Counted from the first letter of the stretch, positions 45,344-58,652 are shown. The stretch is 64,000 nt of DNA from Rehmannia glutinosa (GCA_016081115.2 CM071930.1:46909335-46973334); one strand, 5' to 3'. Notes: generated by a model not told the origin, from the sequence alone. Numbers and translations: made by a program.

Positions 45344-46730
45344 CTCAGCTCTTTAGTCAGCTGTGAGTTTTGGCTTTTAGGATGGTTGTTCTTCTGATTC
45401 AAAAGTGTGTGTGAGGTTTTAATGTGCTCAAAATCTTTAATGAATCATAAAGATCTGTAGGTGATGAAGTGTGTGTATCACAGTCACTATCACTTGAATT
45501 AGAAGGAGATGAGTTAGAATGTAACTCATCTTCTTGATCTTGTTCTTTGGCCATGAGGCAGATCAAAGCCTCTTCCTCAAGATTATCACTTGAGTAGTCG
45601 CTTCATTGCTATCCCGAGTCTCTTTGCCGCTTTTACACTCGGCCGTTCAAAGTCTTATCGCCAATAACATGGCTTTCTTCCTTTCTTATGTTCTTTCCCT
45701 GAAGACTCTTCTTTCTTCCTCATTTCTATATTTGTTGACTGGTGGATAGGAACAATCAACAGAAAAATGTCCTGGTTGTCTGCAATTCCAACACAGGTTT
45801 TAAGCTCTCTGATCAGCTCTCTGATAGTCACCTATTTGTTGTTCAGCTCTCTTGGTTGGTCTATCCTCCCTTGATTTGGAAGGTGTTGAATGTCTCCTGG
45901 AGGTTTCACCCTAGTTCCTTTTATAGTTCTTGTTAAAGAACTTGTTGAATCTTTTTACCATTAGGTCAATTTCCTCCTGGTCAATGGTCTCCATTGGCTC
46001 AGCTTTTTTCCCTTCACTGGCCAACAGTGCAGTTGTCTTGGCTACAACTATTTCCTCTTGCTCTTTCCTTCTCAGCTCAAATTCGTAGGCTTTGAGATAT
46101 GAGAATAGCTCATGATTAGATGTTCTTGAGAGGTCCATTGAGTATCTCAGGGCCATGACCTTCATTTCCCATTCAGCTGGGAGGGCTCTTAGTATCTTCA
46201 TGCACATCTCCTTCAGAGTGTACTCTTTCCCAAGAGCTGAAAGCTCATTTGTTATCTCTGTGAATCTGGCATCCAGCTGAGCCAGACTTTCACCTGCAAG
46301 CATTTTAAATTTTTTAATTTTTTGAACAACAACAATTAATTTATTCTCTTTAGTCAGTTCTGATCCTTCAAAAATCAGGGTTAGCTTGCTGATCTCCGTG
46401 ACTCGACTTTGTTGAACATTGCCTTGTCCAACGTCTTATAGAGAATATCCTTGACCACATTGTCCAGGTTATATTTTTTCTATCTTCATTTGTCCACTCA
46501 GTGCGAGGTTTTTCAACCATGGTTGGTCTAGCTACTGCTGCAGCTTCTTGTCCTTCAGCTGGAGGTGCACTATTTATAGCAGTATTGACTTTGAGTACTT
46601 GCAATGGCCCATCCTCTATCATAAGCCACATTTCATCATGTAAAGCTGATAGATGAGCCTGCATACGAATCTTCCATTCATCAAACTCTTCCACGGTAAA
46701 CATAGGAATACGAGTTAGATTTGCTTCCAT
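45344..46730 (-). pseudogene. N-terminal part of gag of element B (5' side of the C insertion)
   Basis: Starts at an ATG (46730): MEANLTRIPMFTVEEFDEWK, then RMQAHLSALHDEMWLMIEDG. A second open stretch (46303-45911) encodes a capsid-like helical region (LAQLDARFTEI, LRALPAEWEMKVMAL). A zinc knuckle CWNCRQPGHFSVDC lies at about 45751-45796. At the C junction the gag reads NSQLTKELS and continues at 37109. Frame changes make it a pseudogene. Confidence 0.87.
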
Positions 46731-46841
46731 GATAATAAATTTGCTTTTAAAATCAAAGACTTTGAAAGCACAAGTGTTAAACCTTTTGAAAAAGATTGAG
46801 ATCTAGTTCAGTAACCAATGCGGAAGGCTCAATGACAAACT

Positions 46842-46853
46842 GCTCTGATACCA
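46842..46853 (-). other. Primer-binding site of element B
   Basis: The minus strand reads TGGTATCAGAGC, the standard initiator-Met-tRNA site of plant copia elements, two bases inside the 5' LTR. Confidence 0.9.
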
Positions 46854-46855
46854 CT

Positions 46856-48389
46856 TCTAGGTCCCAAGGGGCATGGTGTAAGGTTTAGAAGGGGGAGGGG
46901 TTTGAATAAACCTTACCAAATTTAACTTTTTAGTTCTTTTAAAATATTCAACAGAGTTGACTCAAATCAGCTAAGTCCTTGGGGACAGCTAGGTTGGCTT
47001 TCTTTAGCAAAGTTACACACTCAACAGACTCAACTGAGTTGTTGATAGTATAACTTAGCTGCGTCAGCTAACACGTAACTTTTAGTTGATTTGGTTTTTA
47101 GCAGTGGAAGACTTAATATCTTTTGTTAATTTAAAGCTCATTTTTAACACTTGTTTTAGGACTTGTTATTATCAGTTAGATAGCAATAAAACTTATCAAG
47201 TAGATATGAAAATATAAGCAAGAAATGTTTGAATGTAAATGACACAAGCAAATTTATAGTGGTTCGAGGATGTGGTAATTCCTCTAATCCACTCTTCTCC
47301 AACTCATGGAGGAATCCACTAGGTAATAGATCAACTTAAAAAGTAGTTCTCGCCTAGAGACAATCTTGATCACACAGTTGGCTTCTCATGTGACTCGACT
47401 TCTTCACAAGACAGCTTGCCTTGCTACTTGACTCCCCTTCAAGTCTTTGGAATTGATCACACAACCTTCCAACTTGAAACTCCTAGTTCGACCTTGAACC
47501 TTTGTACATCTCCTTCAACTTGGAGAATAGACCCATTTTCGTTCTTTAAACCTTTCCTCTTTAACTAGTTGAAGTATTCTTTCCTTCACAAACGTGTGTT
47601 GGATCGAGTTCCTTCAAGTTTTAGGCTTGAGAAATTCTTTGATAAGCTTGAGAATATTGCATGTTATGAATGCTTGAATATTGCTTGATTCGTTCGTGTA
47701 AATTATCACCTTTTCTCAAATGTTTCCTCTTCCTTTTATAGTGCCCATTTGAAATTTTTCCCATTGAAGAGATAGGCTATTTCAAATGACACTTCTTGTT
47801 CGTTATTTTGTCTTTTCTTGGTCTGTAGCATTTGTGATATTAACCCTTCCTCGTATTAAATGGTTATACAGCTTTACAGGGTATGACACATGCTCCATTG
47901 TTTCCCATTGGTTTGTTCCTTTTGCATGTTTTTGGGCCAAACACTTTAAGACCTGGCAGCTTGGACTTATTACTATATCGAGTAATATTCTTGACTTCCT
48001 TCCATCGGATCAATATCAGTTGTCTTGACTTGACTGCTGCCTTTACCCCTTTTGACTTGAGTCTGCTACAATCATAGGAATGACTCAATTGTCACTTCAA
48101 CTGTTAGACTTGGCTACTGACACTTCTTCATACTTCACACAGATGTTCCTCAGCTGGGTCTCCTTCAATCGAGTCCTTATCTTTTATCTTGGCCATACTC
48201 AGCTGACACACATGGGAGTCTTCACTCCAGTCTGCAGTTAACTTGTTGCAATCTTTGACATAGCTGATTTTACTCAACTCTTTCAGTCCTATCTATTACA
48301 ACATAGAATTTCAAGGAAAATGGGGTGCCAACTTCCTAGTCTAAGTTTTACATGGTATCATCAAAATATTACAAATAAATTTCCCAACA
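46856..48389 (-). repeat. 5' LTR of element B
   Basis: 1,534 bp matching 28112-29653. The inner end reads GGGACCTAGA where the 3' LTR and G have GGGACCTACA, so the terminal CA is mutated. The TATA box TATAAAAG lies at plus-strand 47733-47740. Confidence 0.9.
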
Positions 48390-48399
48390 AGGTTAGTGC

Positions 48400-48622
48400 T
48401 AGGGGTGACAATCCCTAACACGACACAATAATCTGACACGAATTCGACCTAAAGTTACTGAGAGAAACCCAAACCCGAACACTACTAAAATGATGTTATC
48501 AATTCATCTAAAATGTCGTTATTCTCTATTCTAATTAATTTTTGATGTATTATAAGAATAACCCAAAATCAGCCCAAAACCAAATACGAACCCCGACACG
48601 ATAACCCGAATTACCACCCCTA
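48400..48622. mobile_element. Small hAT-like MITE
   Basis: 223 bp with ends TAGGGGTGACAATCC and, inverted, TAGGGGTGGTAATTC; both continue into AACACGACAC/TTATCGTGTC words, like the hAT MITE at 25953-26472. The 8-bp flanks GTTAGTGC and GTCGATCA do not match, so the target duplication is lost or the element is rearranged. Confidence 0.62.
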
Positions 48623-49065
48623 GTCGATCAGACTAGCCTCATGGTAAATTTGAGGCTCATTCAATGAGAGAATATAGAATAGTAACAATGAGAATCAAGT
48701 AGGCGGGGAGGAACAAATCTAACTCTAGTAGAACAACACGAGAAGAGTTAGTGTCGGTTTAGAGTGGACCCATTAGAATGAATAAACATCTAAGACAAAA
48801 TGCATCGAGATAAGGATTGTCCATTGTTACCAACATATGTACTTTTGTCATTGTCATCATCGAAAAATAATAGAAGGGAAAAATCAGAAATATGGGATAG
48901 AATGTACATGAGGGAGTGAAAAGTATGACATGAAGGCAAACATCTTATTTTCCCAAACGATCACATGTTAAGAAATACGAAGATGTTTAGAGATAGGATC
49001 CCAACACTGAAAACTCTTATGTTCTATACCATAAACCAGAAAATAATACAAATGTGATTGAGGCA
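48623..49065 (-). other. Decayed copia A sequence between integrase and B
   Basis: No open frame. Its place between the integrase piece and the B insertion suggests it is the C-terminal integrase/linker part of copia A, but I could not confirm this from motifs. Confidence 0.4.
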
Positions 49066-49840
49066 CTAGTTTAGTACGCTCATGTGGGGATAGTAGGACA
49101 AAACAATTACACCCAAAGACACGAAGATGATCATAGATTGATGGACGACCAAAGAGGCACTCGTAAGTTTTATGGTTTTGTATAATATAGGATGGAATGC
49201 GATTGACGGTCTAGACAACAATGAGAGTAGCTTCTCCCCAGAAGCGCTTGGGACAAGAAACGGAGATAAGAAAATTGTGTGTAATATTAAGAATGTGTCT
49301 ATGTTTTTGCTCAGCCAACCCATTTTGTTGAGAGGTGTATGGACATGATCGGTGTGAGATAGTGTCATGTTCTTGAAAGAGAGCGAGGATAGTAGATTCT
49401 TTATATTCTAAGGCATTATCTGCACATAGAATCTTGACATCGCATGAGAAATTGAATATAAACCATATCAGTGAATTTAGAGTAAATACGAGGCAACTTA
49501 GACTTATGATGCATAAGATAAATCCAAGTGAACCGGGAGTAGTTATCTACAAAACTTAGAAAATATCTAGACCCCTCCATGATAGGCATAGGAGAAGGCC
49601 CCAAAATATTGGATTGGACTAAATCAAAACATGCAAAAGATAAAGAAACACTATTATTAAATGGTAAAGAAGACTGTTTGCCAAGTTGACAAGATACATT
49701 GTGTGTTACCTAAAGAAATTTGTCCTAAGAAGCTACTTAAGGACAAATGTTTGAATTCTCAATAGAGACATAACCTAATCTAGAATGCCACAACCGAAAA
49801 GGCATATGCTTGCTTATTTATTTAGTTTCACCACAAGCGA
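49066..49840 (-). pseudogene. Copia A: integrase part
   Basis: Minus strand: RLWHSRLGYV (about 49800), NVSCQLGKQSSLPF and FDLVQSNILGPSPM (49700-49600), then SRYFLSFVDNYSRFTWIYLM (about 49570-49510) with a conserved integrase Asp, and KHRHILNIT-type and YWGEATLIVV-type remnants in other frames to 49066. It is the upstream half of the copia whose RT/RNase H lies at 26800-28111. Confidence 0.8.
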
Positions 49841-49854
49841 ATGACTTAATTAAT

Positions 49855-52020
49855 ATATAATTTGGTTCCTCAAATTTTATAAAATTACTTTCAAGCCCTA
49901 AATATTCCAAGCCCTAAACACTTGGATTTTTGGAATACTCTTAAAATATGTTATTTTCAGTCCCTTAAGAGTTAAAATTATAAATTTTAAAATAGGCCTG
50001 GTACAGTTTCAAAAATTACAATTTAGTCCTTAAACTTCTAAAATTTTACAAACTAGTCCTTGGGCTTTTAAGGGTTGATTTTATTTATCTCAAAACTTTT
50101 CAAAATTTATTAAAATTTCCAAATATCATTTTTGAACCTGAGTACGGACACAAAATTCGAAAATTATAGAGGGTTCCTTAAGTTTTATTTTCTTGCAATT
50201 AAGTCCAACAATTTGCCATTTTTGCATTTTAAGTCCAAAATTCAAATTTAATCAATTATGATCGACTTGTATAGGTTATAAATCATATCAAACATGGATT
50301 TCAAGGAGCATAAACATTCATGTCCAATTCATACAATAATTCATCAAATACAACATTAAAATGTACATGCATGCACCTAAATTTCAATAAATAGTATTTT
50401 TGAGCAACACTTGAGAATTTTCACAATTTGATACATGAAATCAACATTCAATATATATATATATAATATATATATATATCTCAAGTGCTCAATAATAAAA
50501 TACTACATGTATTTAAGGAAAAACACCTAGGAGTTGAAAGGATTTTTCCACCCACCTTAAAAATGGATAGTTGTGAAATAAAAGGATAAATTTCACAACT
50601 TTGAATGAAACTCACTTAGGACAGCCCCTAAGCCAAGAAATACCAAAAATAGGAGTTATAAAAATGAGGTTAAAATTAAGAAGAAGAAGAAAGAGGTGAA
50701 CAAATTGGTAATAACTTCACTCACCTTGTGTAGTAGGTAAAATAAGACTAGTAATGGCTTCAAAATTGAAGGTCTTGCTCACCCTCAAGGAAATATCCCA
50801 AGGTCAGCCCCTATTTCTCAAAAATGAGAAAGGGGTGATAAAATTTGAAGAAAATAAGAAGAAGGAGGAAAAAATGCACTAGAATCCAATATCTTACCTT
50901 ATAGTACAATTCTTCACAATTTCTTCAAAGTCTTGAAGTCCTTTTCAATATGATGTCAAGGCTCTTAATATCTTCAAGGTCTTCTAAGTATACCTCAAAA
51001 TCAAAAATCAAACTTAAATTAAGAAGTAAAAAGAGGTAGCTAGATGATATCAAGATGAAGTGAAGAACAAAATTCTTACCTTGTTAGTATGGTTGATTCG
51101 AATTTTTGAAGAAAATGGGAGGAAAATTCTTGTATTTTTGTTAAATGTATAAGAAACAAGAAGCAGAAATGAAGAGAGAGGTAGGAGAATGTTTAGAGAG
51201 AGGGAGGAGAATTTGCAATACTTGGTGTAATTTGTGTTGGTGAAATGAATCAATTTCTTGCAAACATTGGCCATATGGCCGTGTGATAGGGAGAGAGGAA
51301 GAGAAATTTTTCCAAGCTTGAACTTGGTCTCTTGCATGGAGACAACTTGGCAAATCAAAGTATGGGTCAAAATAGAGGAATGGAATTTTGATAGGAATAA
51401 GAAGAATGTTGGGAATAATAGAATATGTTGGGAAATTTTAATAATTAAAAATTAAGGTATAAGATAAGGTGTAGAAGGCTTGAAATGTGGTATAATTATA
51501 CACAAGAGATATAATAAGATGTATGTGTATAAGAATTGAGAGGTATTTCTACACAAAATACATCACTTGGTCGTGCACTATGGTTTGAAATGTGGTATCC
51601 ATATTTTTTTTTCCCCAAAATTGATGATAATAGATGAATAATATCAATCTCCAAAATAAATAGTGATTTCCTTGATCACATATAAGTCTCATGATCACTT
51701 ATTCTAAATCAAATTCTTAATTCTATAAGGTATAAGTCTCTAAAATAAATCGTCTCTTAAAATTCTAAGATGACTAATAAATGCACTAATAATAATAATG
51801 ATCAATCAAGTGATCATTAATGTGAAATAGAATTAATAAAGGATCATGATCACAAGTAGTAAATAAAATGAAATTAAACGAAATTAAATGTGAAACATAT
51901 TTATTATTAATATTTACCCGTAAAAGTGATGCAGAAAATAGTCAAAATAGTACATAGACGATAAGTAGCGAATGCCCGGGTAAGATTGACGAATGCAAAG
52001 AGAAGATCAAAACGACAAAG
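49855..52020. other. AT-rich LTR-like non-coding DNA
   Basis: No credible gene. 49860-50260 repeats phrases such as TTTAGTCCTTAA and CAAGCCCTAAA, common in plant gypsy LTRs. An AT run lies at 50450-50481. 50560-51070 repeats AAGAAGAAGAGG-type phrases and CTCACC. The ORFs at 51050-51455 are chance frames of purine-rich DNA. Borders are unknown. Confidence 0.4.
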
Positions 52021-52029
52021 AATATGGAT

Positions 52030-52275
52030 AAAAACACTTCACACGGTCGGATCATGTGGTGTCACACAGCCGTGTGGAAATACCGGTGTGAAACCACACA
52101 ACCGTGTGAAGTCGGGAAAACAGGGGATGGAACCAGGGCCACACGGCCGAACATTGTGAACCCACACGGGCACGTGGGAAAGAGTATCGCACCGCACCAC
52201 CAGCCCGTGCGAGATCACACAACCGTGTGGGGAAGGCTATGTAATAGACCACACGGCTAGGCCGTGTGGGACTCT
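52030..52275. repeat. Cluster of CACACGG/CCGTGTG palindromic words
   Basis: About a dozen copies of CACACGG, CCGTGTG or close variants in 250 bp, including CACACAGCCGTGTGG (52062), CACACAACCGTGTG (52096 and 52217) and CCACACGGCTAGGCCGTGTGG (52249-52269, split by AT). It is GC-rich against AT-rich flanks. Such words occur in LTRs of some plant gypsy elements; the 78-codon ORF through them is a by-product. Confidence 0.7.
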
Positions 52276-52939
52276 GTCACGACGCGTTTTTTGAAGTTCT
52301 ATTTCCGTTCCAACTCTACAAGTGATCTCTTCAAGCATCTGTAAAAGGGACCCAAGGCTTGCACAAAAATACATCACTTCATATAGAGAAAACACATCAA
52401 ATTACATAGGAACACAAGAATCGAAGAACTTCTGTGAGAAGAATGCTAGGTCGCGAAGAACACCACAAGGCTTTCGCATCTACGGAGCACAAGAGCTTCG
52501 AAGGCTTGGAAGGAGAATCCATGCTGAGAAGAAGGGGTTTTCTTTCTATGTCTAAGATCTCTTGTCTGTGCTTAAACAATGTCATAATGTTGATTCGAAT
52601 TTGTCTATGAGTTTGTAATCAATGTTTGGCATATCTTTTGGATCTTAGGGGCATAATCGAAACTGTGATTCATGTAAAATATGGTTATTTGTTTTCTTAA
52701 TTAATTCGTGCTTATTTTTAATTACTTTTTATCTGATCAATAATTAGCATGTCATATTTGTTAGTGCGAAATTCAGAAGAGGAGTTCTAACAAAGACGGA
52801 AATCGAACTCAGACATAAACGGGTGTATTGAGTCGGGAGACCTACAACTGTTTGTGGGGAGTCATTCAATTCATAGATCTTTTTGGGAGTCATTCAATTC
52901 ATCGAATTCAGACAACTGTTTGTGGGGAGTCATTCATTC
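52276..52939. other. Non-coding DNA left of copia fragment F
   Basis: No gene. CAACTGTTTGTGGGGAGTCATTCA occurs twice (52846-52869 and 52912-52935), with a partial copy between, so there is a short tandem repeat of about 66 bp right before the accessory-ORF fragment. The GGGG run may be an old polypurine tract. Confidence 0.4.
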
Positions 52940-53937
52940 AATTAGCATGCCCTATGGAGGTTGAAGCTTCCAGGGCAAATGTGGTTGTGCCTGAGGCACT
53001 TCCCAATTTGCCCAAATCTGAGTCAACTAATCTTGAATAAATTGATGCCTTACATGAATCAGATAATGAAATCCTGGATTTTATTGAAATTGACTACCCA
53101 ATTGAGTCCGATCTAGAAGACATGGAATTGGATGCCAAGATGAAGGAGGCCCGTTTGAAAGCCTCCAAAAGATTCATTTTGGTTATTGGACCACCCCCCA
53201 TGGTTCTATCATCTGCCCGTGATGTTGCTATGGGAACTGAGGCACAAATACCTCAAAAAGGATGCTAACACTGATGCCAATGAAGTTGTTAAGACAGCTG
53301 TGGCTCAGTCAGCTAAGCAAGCTTCCATAGCTGCGACTGCCGATGAAGCTCAAACAGCTGAGGCACAAAGAGCTGCTAGCCAGGGTAATGAGAGAAGTGC
53401 TCTCAAAGGAGAAGTGGGACCTTCTTGAGCACCTATTAGCCTTTACAAATTGGAGTTCTCATTTGTCGATGAAGTCCCATTGGAAGCTGACACTGTGGAG
53501 AAAGTTGCACGCTATCATGTTGATGTAAGTCCAGTTTACTTCCAGGCTCCAGAGGACATGAGAATTGTCCCCTTTGGTCATGATTTTGAAGCCCTTCTTC
53601 CTAAGGATTCATCCGGTGAGGCGATTAACTTTAAAAGCCTTCCGAGCCATGTGCGAGAAATGGAGGTAATGGAACGCGGTTTGCTTTGCTTTCAATCAAA
53701 GGATAGACAATCATGATGCAATGATCTCTATGGATATTAGAGGAGTTGTGTTAAGGATCTGGGAATGGATTACACAGACTAAAGCTCTTCGCAGGGAGCA
53801 AGTTGGGTACTTCAGATCACTCTTCTCCAAACTTATGATCTGGTGTGGCGAACAGGCTCAATTTAGCAGAGGCAAAGGGACAACATTGACCGCATGGAAC
53901 GAAGCCACATGACTGATATGGAGCTGCTCAATCTGCA
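52940..53937 (+). pseudogene. Accessory 3' ORF of copia fragment F, first part
   Basis: Related to E and B. It encodes IDALHESDNEILDFIEIDYP, an Ala/Gln-rich linker (53280-53420), and the conserved module FSFVDEVPLEADTVEKVARY with RIVPFGHDFEALLP (53450-53600). Stops at 53038 and 53426 and later frame changes break it. It is cut at 53937 by the CACTA element and resumes at 58682. Confidence 0.75.
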
Positions 53938-53957
53938 CACTACTACAAAACAGTCTT

Positions 53958-54282
53958 TTTACATCGGTTCTGGGGCACATTCTACATCGGTTTTGAAACC
54001 GATTTAGAATCCAGCATTGTGGAATAGGGGGCCTTTTTTACATCGGTTATAGAACCGATGTAGAATATATTTTCCTACATCGGTTATGATACAACCTATG
54101 TAACAAATGGACCTTTACATCGCCGGTTACTTGGACAACCAAATGGACCATTACATCGGTTAGTAAAACAAACGAAGTAAATGCAACAAAATCCGAAACG
54201 ATTTACAACAGTTAACATAGTAACCGATGTAAATATCCATATCCATATTTTACATCGGTTTGTTCTACAACCGATGTAATAT
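53958..54282. repeat. Left subterminal repeats of the CACTA element
   Basis: At least eight TACATCGGTT or AACCGATGTA words, several in inverted pairs, for example near 54040-54062 and 54250-54281. In CACTA elements such motifs are bound by the transposase. The pairs could also form hairpins. Confidence 0.85.
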
Positions 54283-57200
54283 TTTCTTTTTTTTAAAAAA
54301 AATACCTGCTTCAAAAAATGAAACCCAACCTCAATTTTCTTTTTTCAGATTTTTACAATACAATACGCCCGCCAAAGACCTATATATAATTATTAAAACA
54401 TTACGCGCCTAACCCGACAACTACAATACGATATTAATAAACCAAAACACTATGTACCAACACTACGACAACAATTAAACAAAAACACCATTTACTAACA
54501 TTACAACAAATTGCAATATTAAGTCAATCATATAAAACAAAACGGATTATCATGTTTATAATACAATATATAAAATCCTTTCAACACAATAAACAAGGTG
54601 ATCAATACAAGATTACTTGGTTGCTTCAAAATTCCATATGCCAACTTGGTAGTTTGGATTCTTCTTTATAAATTAACCAACAAGAAAATCCAAAAATATC
54701 AAAATTATAATAACAATCAACTAATATAAGAATCATAATTTAAAAATACTCAACCTAATATAATACAAGATTTTGACTAGTCCACACCCATCAACCTAAA
54801 TATTGTACATTATTTCAACCGTTAAGTTAAAAATTAACTTAAGAGATGAGTCATAGTCTCTCAAGTCTCATATGTTCTCCATAAGCTGAAAGAATTTGAA
54901 AAACATTAATAAAGACCAATCGATCATAGTTATAAAATGAACCAACCATGAATAATTTCATTACAATCGAGAGATGAACTTAGTGGAACACATTTTTGGA
55001 AATGTTTTGTGTGTAAAATATGAAATAATATTAGGCTACTCGTTGAACTTCCAAATTAACTCTCATTACCATTAAAACACTTCATGCGCTTTTATATATA
55101 TCCAAATGCATAAATCATTCTACTAAATCTCAAATCGAAAAGCAATCCAATTAGTGTAGACTAATGATTTTGCCAACGTTCAAAATAATTATTTTTATCC
55201 CCATTATAGTGTTGATCCTTGATTCGGCTTTTACACTAATAAGAAGATTTTTGTTCTATTACTTCCTAAATATTAATATTAAGGATAATTTTTTAGAACC
55301 ATTTTCTTTTAATTAAAGGACCCGATGCAAGATCCAACAAATATTATTGTATTGACTAGGAGTCTGACAAATAAAAAGATTTTGAGATGTGATCAAAACT
55401 CCAGGATTAGATGCAATCAAAGCCCTTTAATATACTAATATGAAAGATGGGGGTTAAGCAATAGAACATGTAGCAGAAAATTAATCTCACATTTTCCTGT
55501 TCTTTTATTGATACTGATCTTGGACCATCTTCTACTTCATGGGATCAAGCCATCCCAGATTCGACTTTCCTGCATAGAGAGAGACAATCTGATAAAAATG
55601 GCTACATATAGGAGACCAAAATGGTCAACAAATAGACAAGTGCTCCACAAAATTCTACAAGGCCTAATTTGAAACTAGAAGTCATTTCTCTCAATTATGA
55701 TTGAGCTAAGAAATATCATTTTAAAGATTAAAATTAAGTTTGAGAAGGGTGAAGTCAAATGCGTAAACATAACCAGCAGTTAAACATCCAACCAAATGTT
55801 CCCATGTACCAGGAAGACAAGAAAAAAGGCAAGTGCACCAGTGCAAGTGAAGGGAAAATAGTATTCGAGTAAAGGAGGAATTTTCAAGAATCTTGAAAGA
55901 ATTCATATTCGATATAGCAATTCATGAATCTTGATCTTCATCGTCTCCATTATTGAACACCGCTTTATAGCTTTCTCTCGCATCTACTTCGCTTATCCCC
56001 TTCTTGAATAATGCCTAATTAAGAAATTATAATACAATTAGAGGCAATTGTTTTCCTTCTCAAGTAATTACGGTTATAAATTCTGAGCCTCTAGTTTAAG
56101 ATTAATTAAGTATAACAATAATAGTCGTTTGAATATACCCAAAAAGAGAGAATCATGCAGTAACTAATCAACTCAATGCCACAATATTGTAGTAATCCAA
56201 ATAGCAGGAACTGAAACTCTTATGCTCTCAACAAGATAGGATAGGATAATGAAAGAAATAACATCATGGGAAAAAGCACACACTGGAAGCTATTCATTTG
56301 CAAATTTAAGCAATCAATCATCCATGAAGAAAACAGAAATTAACAGTTCATTACATAATAACATCATGTGATGCACTGATTTTTGGTTTGCTTTAAGAAG
56401 TAACATTTTCTGATACAAGGCCTGAAAGTTTAAATATGAATATATTCATACAAACTCCCAATAACAGTTTAGGTGCCCAACAAGAGAAATCTCAGTTGTA
56501 TGTTGTGAATTGAAAAACACACGTTCTAGGCTATTCATTTTTCTATGGATATTTCAACCTGAAGACCTTTCACCAATTCCAGGACTAAAACTAAACTGGA
56601 GTGCAAGGTAGCCAAGCAATCTTGGTTATGGAATTAAACTTATTTGTGTTCGGGTTCTTCTCTATGGGCTTTATCACTCCAGGTGATCATAACTCCATAT
56701 GGCCCAAAATCTTCCTATGGAATCAGATTAACCAAGTATTGAAAATCTTCCAAGCACTGAAAATCAAAGCTAAACCATCTTAAATAATAATTAGCAAACT
56801 TAATTAGCAAACTTAACAAAAAAAAAAGAATCAGATAGACAATATTTCCACCGTAGAGGGGCAATCCTATGAGAAGGAAAATGGAGCCTCATATTGCCAC
56901 CGTAGAGGGTAAATCCTCTGAGAAGGAAAATGGAAACAAATCTCCCTAACAACAATTTTCACAGATATATATCAATAAAACCGATCATCAGTCTAACTTT
57001 ACTATTATCATCTCATGTTCACCCAGTGATGGGAAGGGAAGACCAAGATACAAACTTACTTCAAATATTCAGACTAGTTCTGCAATTAATTCACTCACAT
57101 GTTAACAAAGACCAATCATCATTCAAAGATTTAAAATACTATCATACCGTCTTATCCATGGAACCAATTACAAGAACTTAAAGTTCAATATTTAAAAAGA

Positions 57201-58459
57201 CAAATACAAAAAGGATGAAGGAATATGATGCTTACATTTTGGAATCACATTATATGTGTGCAAACCGCTTTGTAATGAGCTTCTGGAAAGTATCATAACT
57301 TATAACCATGCCATTTTCAAGATCGACTAAAAAAACAATTCGAATAAGTACATGTTAAATATATTTTAGTTAGATTGTTGACAAAAAGTTTGGCACTTTG
57401 AATAACTTCCACTATGAAAATTAGTTCAGACAATAAAAAATTACTCGGAATTGAGGAAAGTCAAGAATGAAACACAAACAAATGTATAAATCCCATGACA
57501 AATTTTCTACATCGATGCAACTCGTTACTTAAATCTACTATATGAGGGAACCTGCCATTTTTCTCGCAATAATTTTAAATTTTATTGAAATAGCATAAAA
57601 TGAATGTCGTCATTAACAAGACAATTTGTACAAGAAATTGAAATTGCACAAGACGAATCTCTATACCATAACATCAACTAAAAAGTCCACCGAGAGAACT
57701 TGAGAGGTACAAAATAGTTCATAATTGAAACACGAACTCACATTGAGAAAGAAAAACTATTGGGATACAAACATAGACCAACAAATATTTCTATTAAAAA
57801 CACAATAAATTAAAATAAACCCTAGAGATGTCTTTATAATAAAATATAATTATTCCTTGAAGGCTAAATGATTTACACCACTCATTGACACCACTGAGTT
57901 AATTTTCCAACTCACCCACACTGTAACAAGTACTGCTTCCCGAAAAATTATCGAAAATTAAGTTGGAAAATCGGATCTAATGTGAGTTGGCTATGGCGGA
58001 ATCCATAGGAAGATTCAAAAAAGGTGTTAGACCTATATTATCTTTTTTATGATACGGTTCACATCATTGCCTCACCATATTCTCGAATGTGAGTTTTGTT
58101 GGGAAGAGATATTCTCGAATGATGATACGGTTCACATGGATATTACGAAGTAGATTTAGAAAACTAATTACAAGAGTTGCAAGGTTTTGAAACCTAAAAG
58201 TAGATTTAGAAAACTAAACTTAATGAACTTGCACCGTCACCACGCAAAGGAACTCAAAATCTGCACAAGTTGTTGTAGGAGGAGGTGCTCCGGCGAACGA
58301 TGGTCAAACGAAGAGAGAGAGAGAGAGAGCCAGAGATGCTGTTGATTTTTGGAGAAGAGTAAGAGACTCGATTTAGGTCCGACTCGGGGAAGAGTAAGGG
58401 ACACTTTCGATTTAGGGCATTAAGTACATTTCTTTAAAATTTACAATAGTGCCACCTCC

Positions 58460-58652
58460 CCTTTTTTACATATGTTGTTCGACAAACGATGTAAAACCTT
58501 GTCAAGTTACATCCGTTAACAAACAACCGCCGTAAAAATGTCCGATTTTACATCGTTTATCATGATAACCGATGTAAATGTATTTTAAAAATTACGATTA
58601 TGCCACCGCGTTATTTTTTACGTAGGTTGTTTTATAACCGATGTAAATAGGC
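58460..58652. repeat. Right subterminal repeats of the CACTA element
   Basis: Four or five diverged copies of the same motif: TTTACATATGTTG with AAACGATGTAAAA (58467-58498), TTACATCCGTTAAC (58507), TTTACATCGTTTATC with AACCGATGTAAAT (58552-58580) and AACCGATGTAAAT (58636). Confidence 0.8.

Larger units (their letters stand above)
28112..48389 (-). mobile_element. Copia LTR retrotransposon B with an accessory 3' ORF, interrupted by element C
   Basis: Minus strand: 5' LTR 46856-48389, primer site, gag (46730-45344 and 37109 downward), pol (36195-33178), accessory ORF (32618 downward), polypurine tract and 3' LTR 28112-29653. Without C (8,234 bp plus the 5-bp duplication) it is about 12.0 kb. 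It lies inside copia A between the integrase and RT regions. The flanking 5-mers (TAATT and AGGTT) do not match, so no target duplication is evident. The same family leaves remnants E, F and G. Confidence 0.9.

Noticed and set aside
28107..48394. Target duplication for element B
   Set aside because: The 5-mers next to the LTRs, TAATT and AGGTT, do not match; I do not claim a duplication although the host copia A is clearly split here.
48392..48630. 8-bp target duplication around the small hAT-like element
   Set aside because: GTTAGTGC and GTCGATCA are not a convincing match.
52024..52260. 78-codon frame through the CACACGG cluster
   Set aside because: The frame follows from palindromic GC-rich repeats and has no recognisable protein features.
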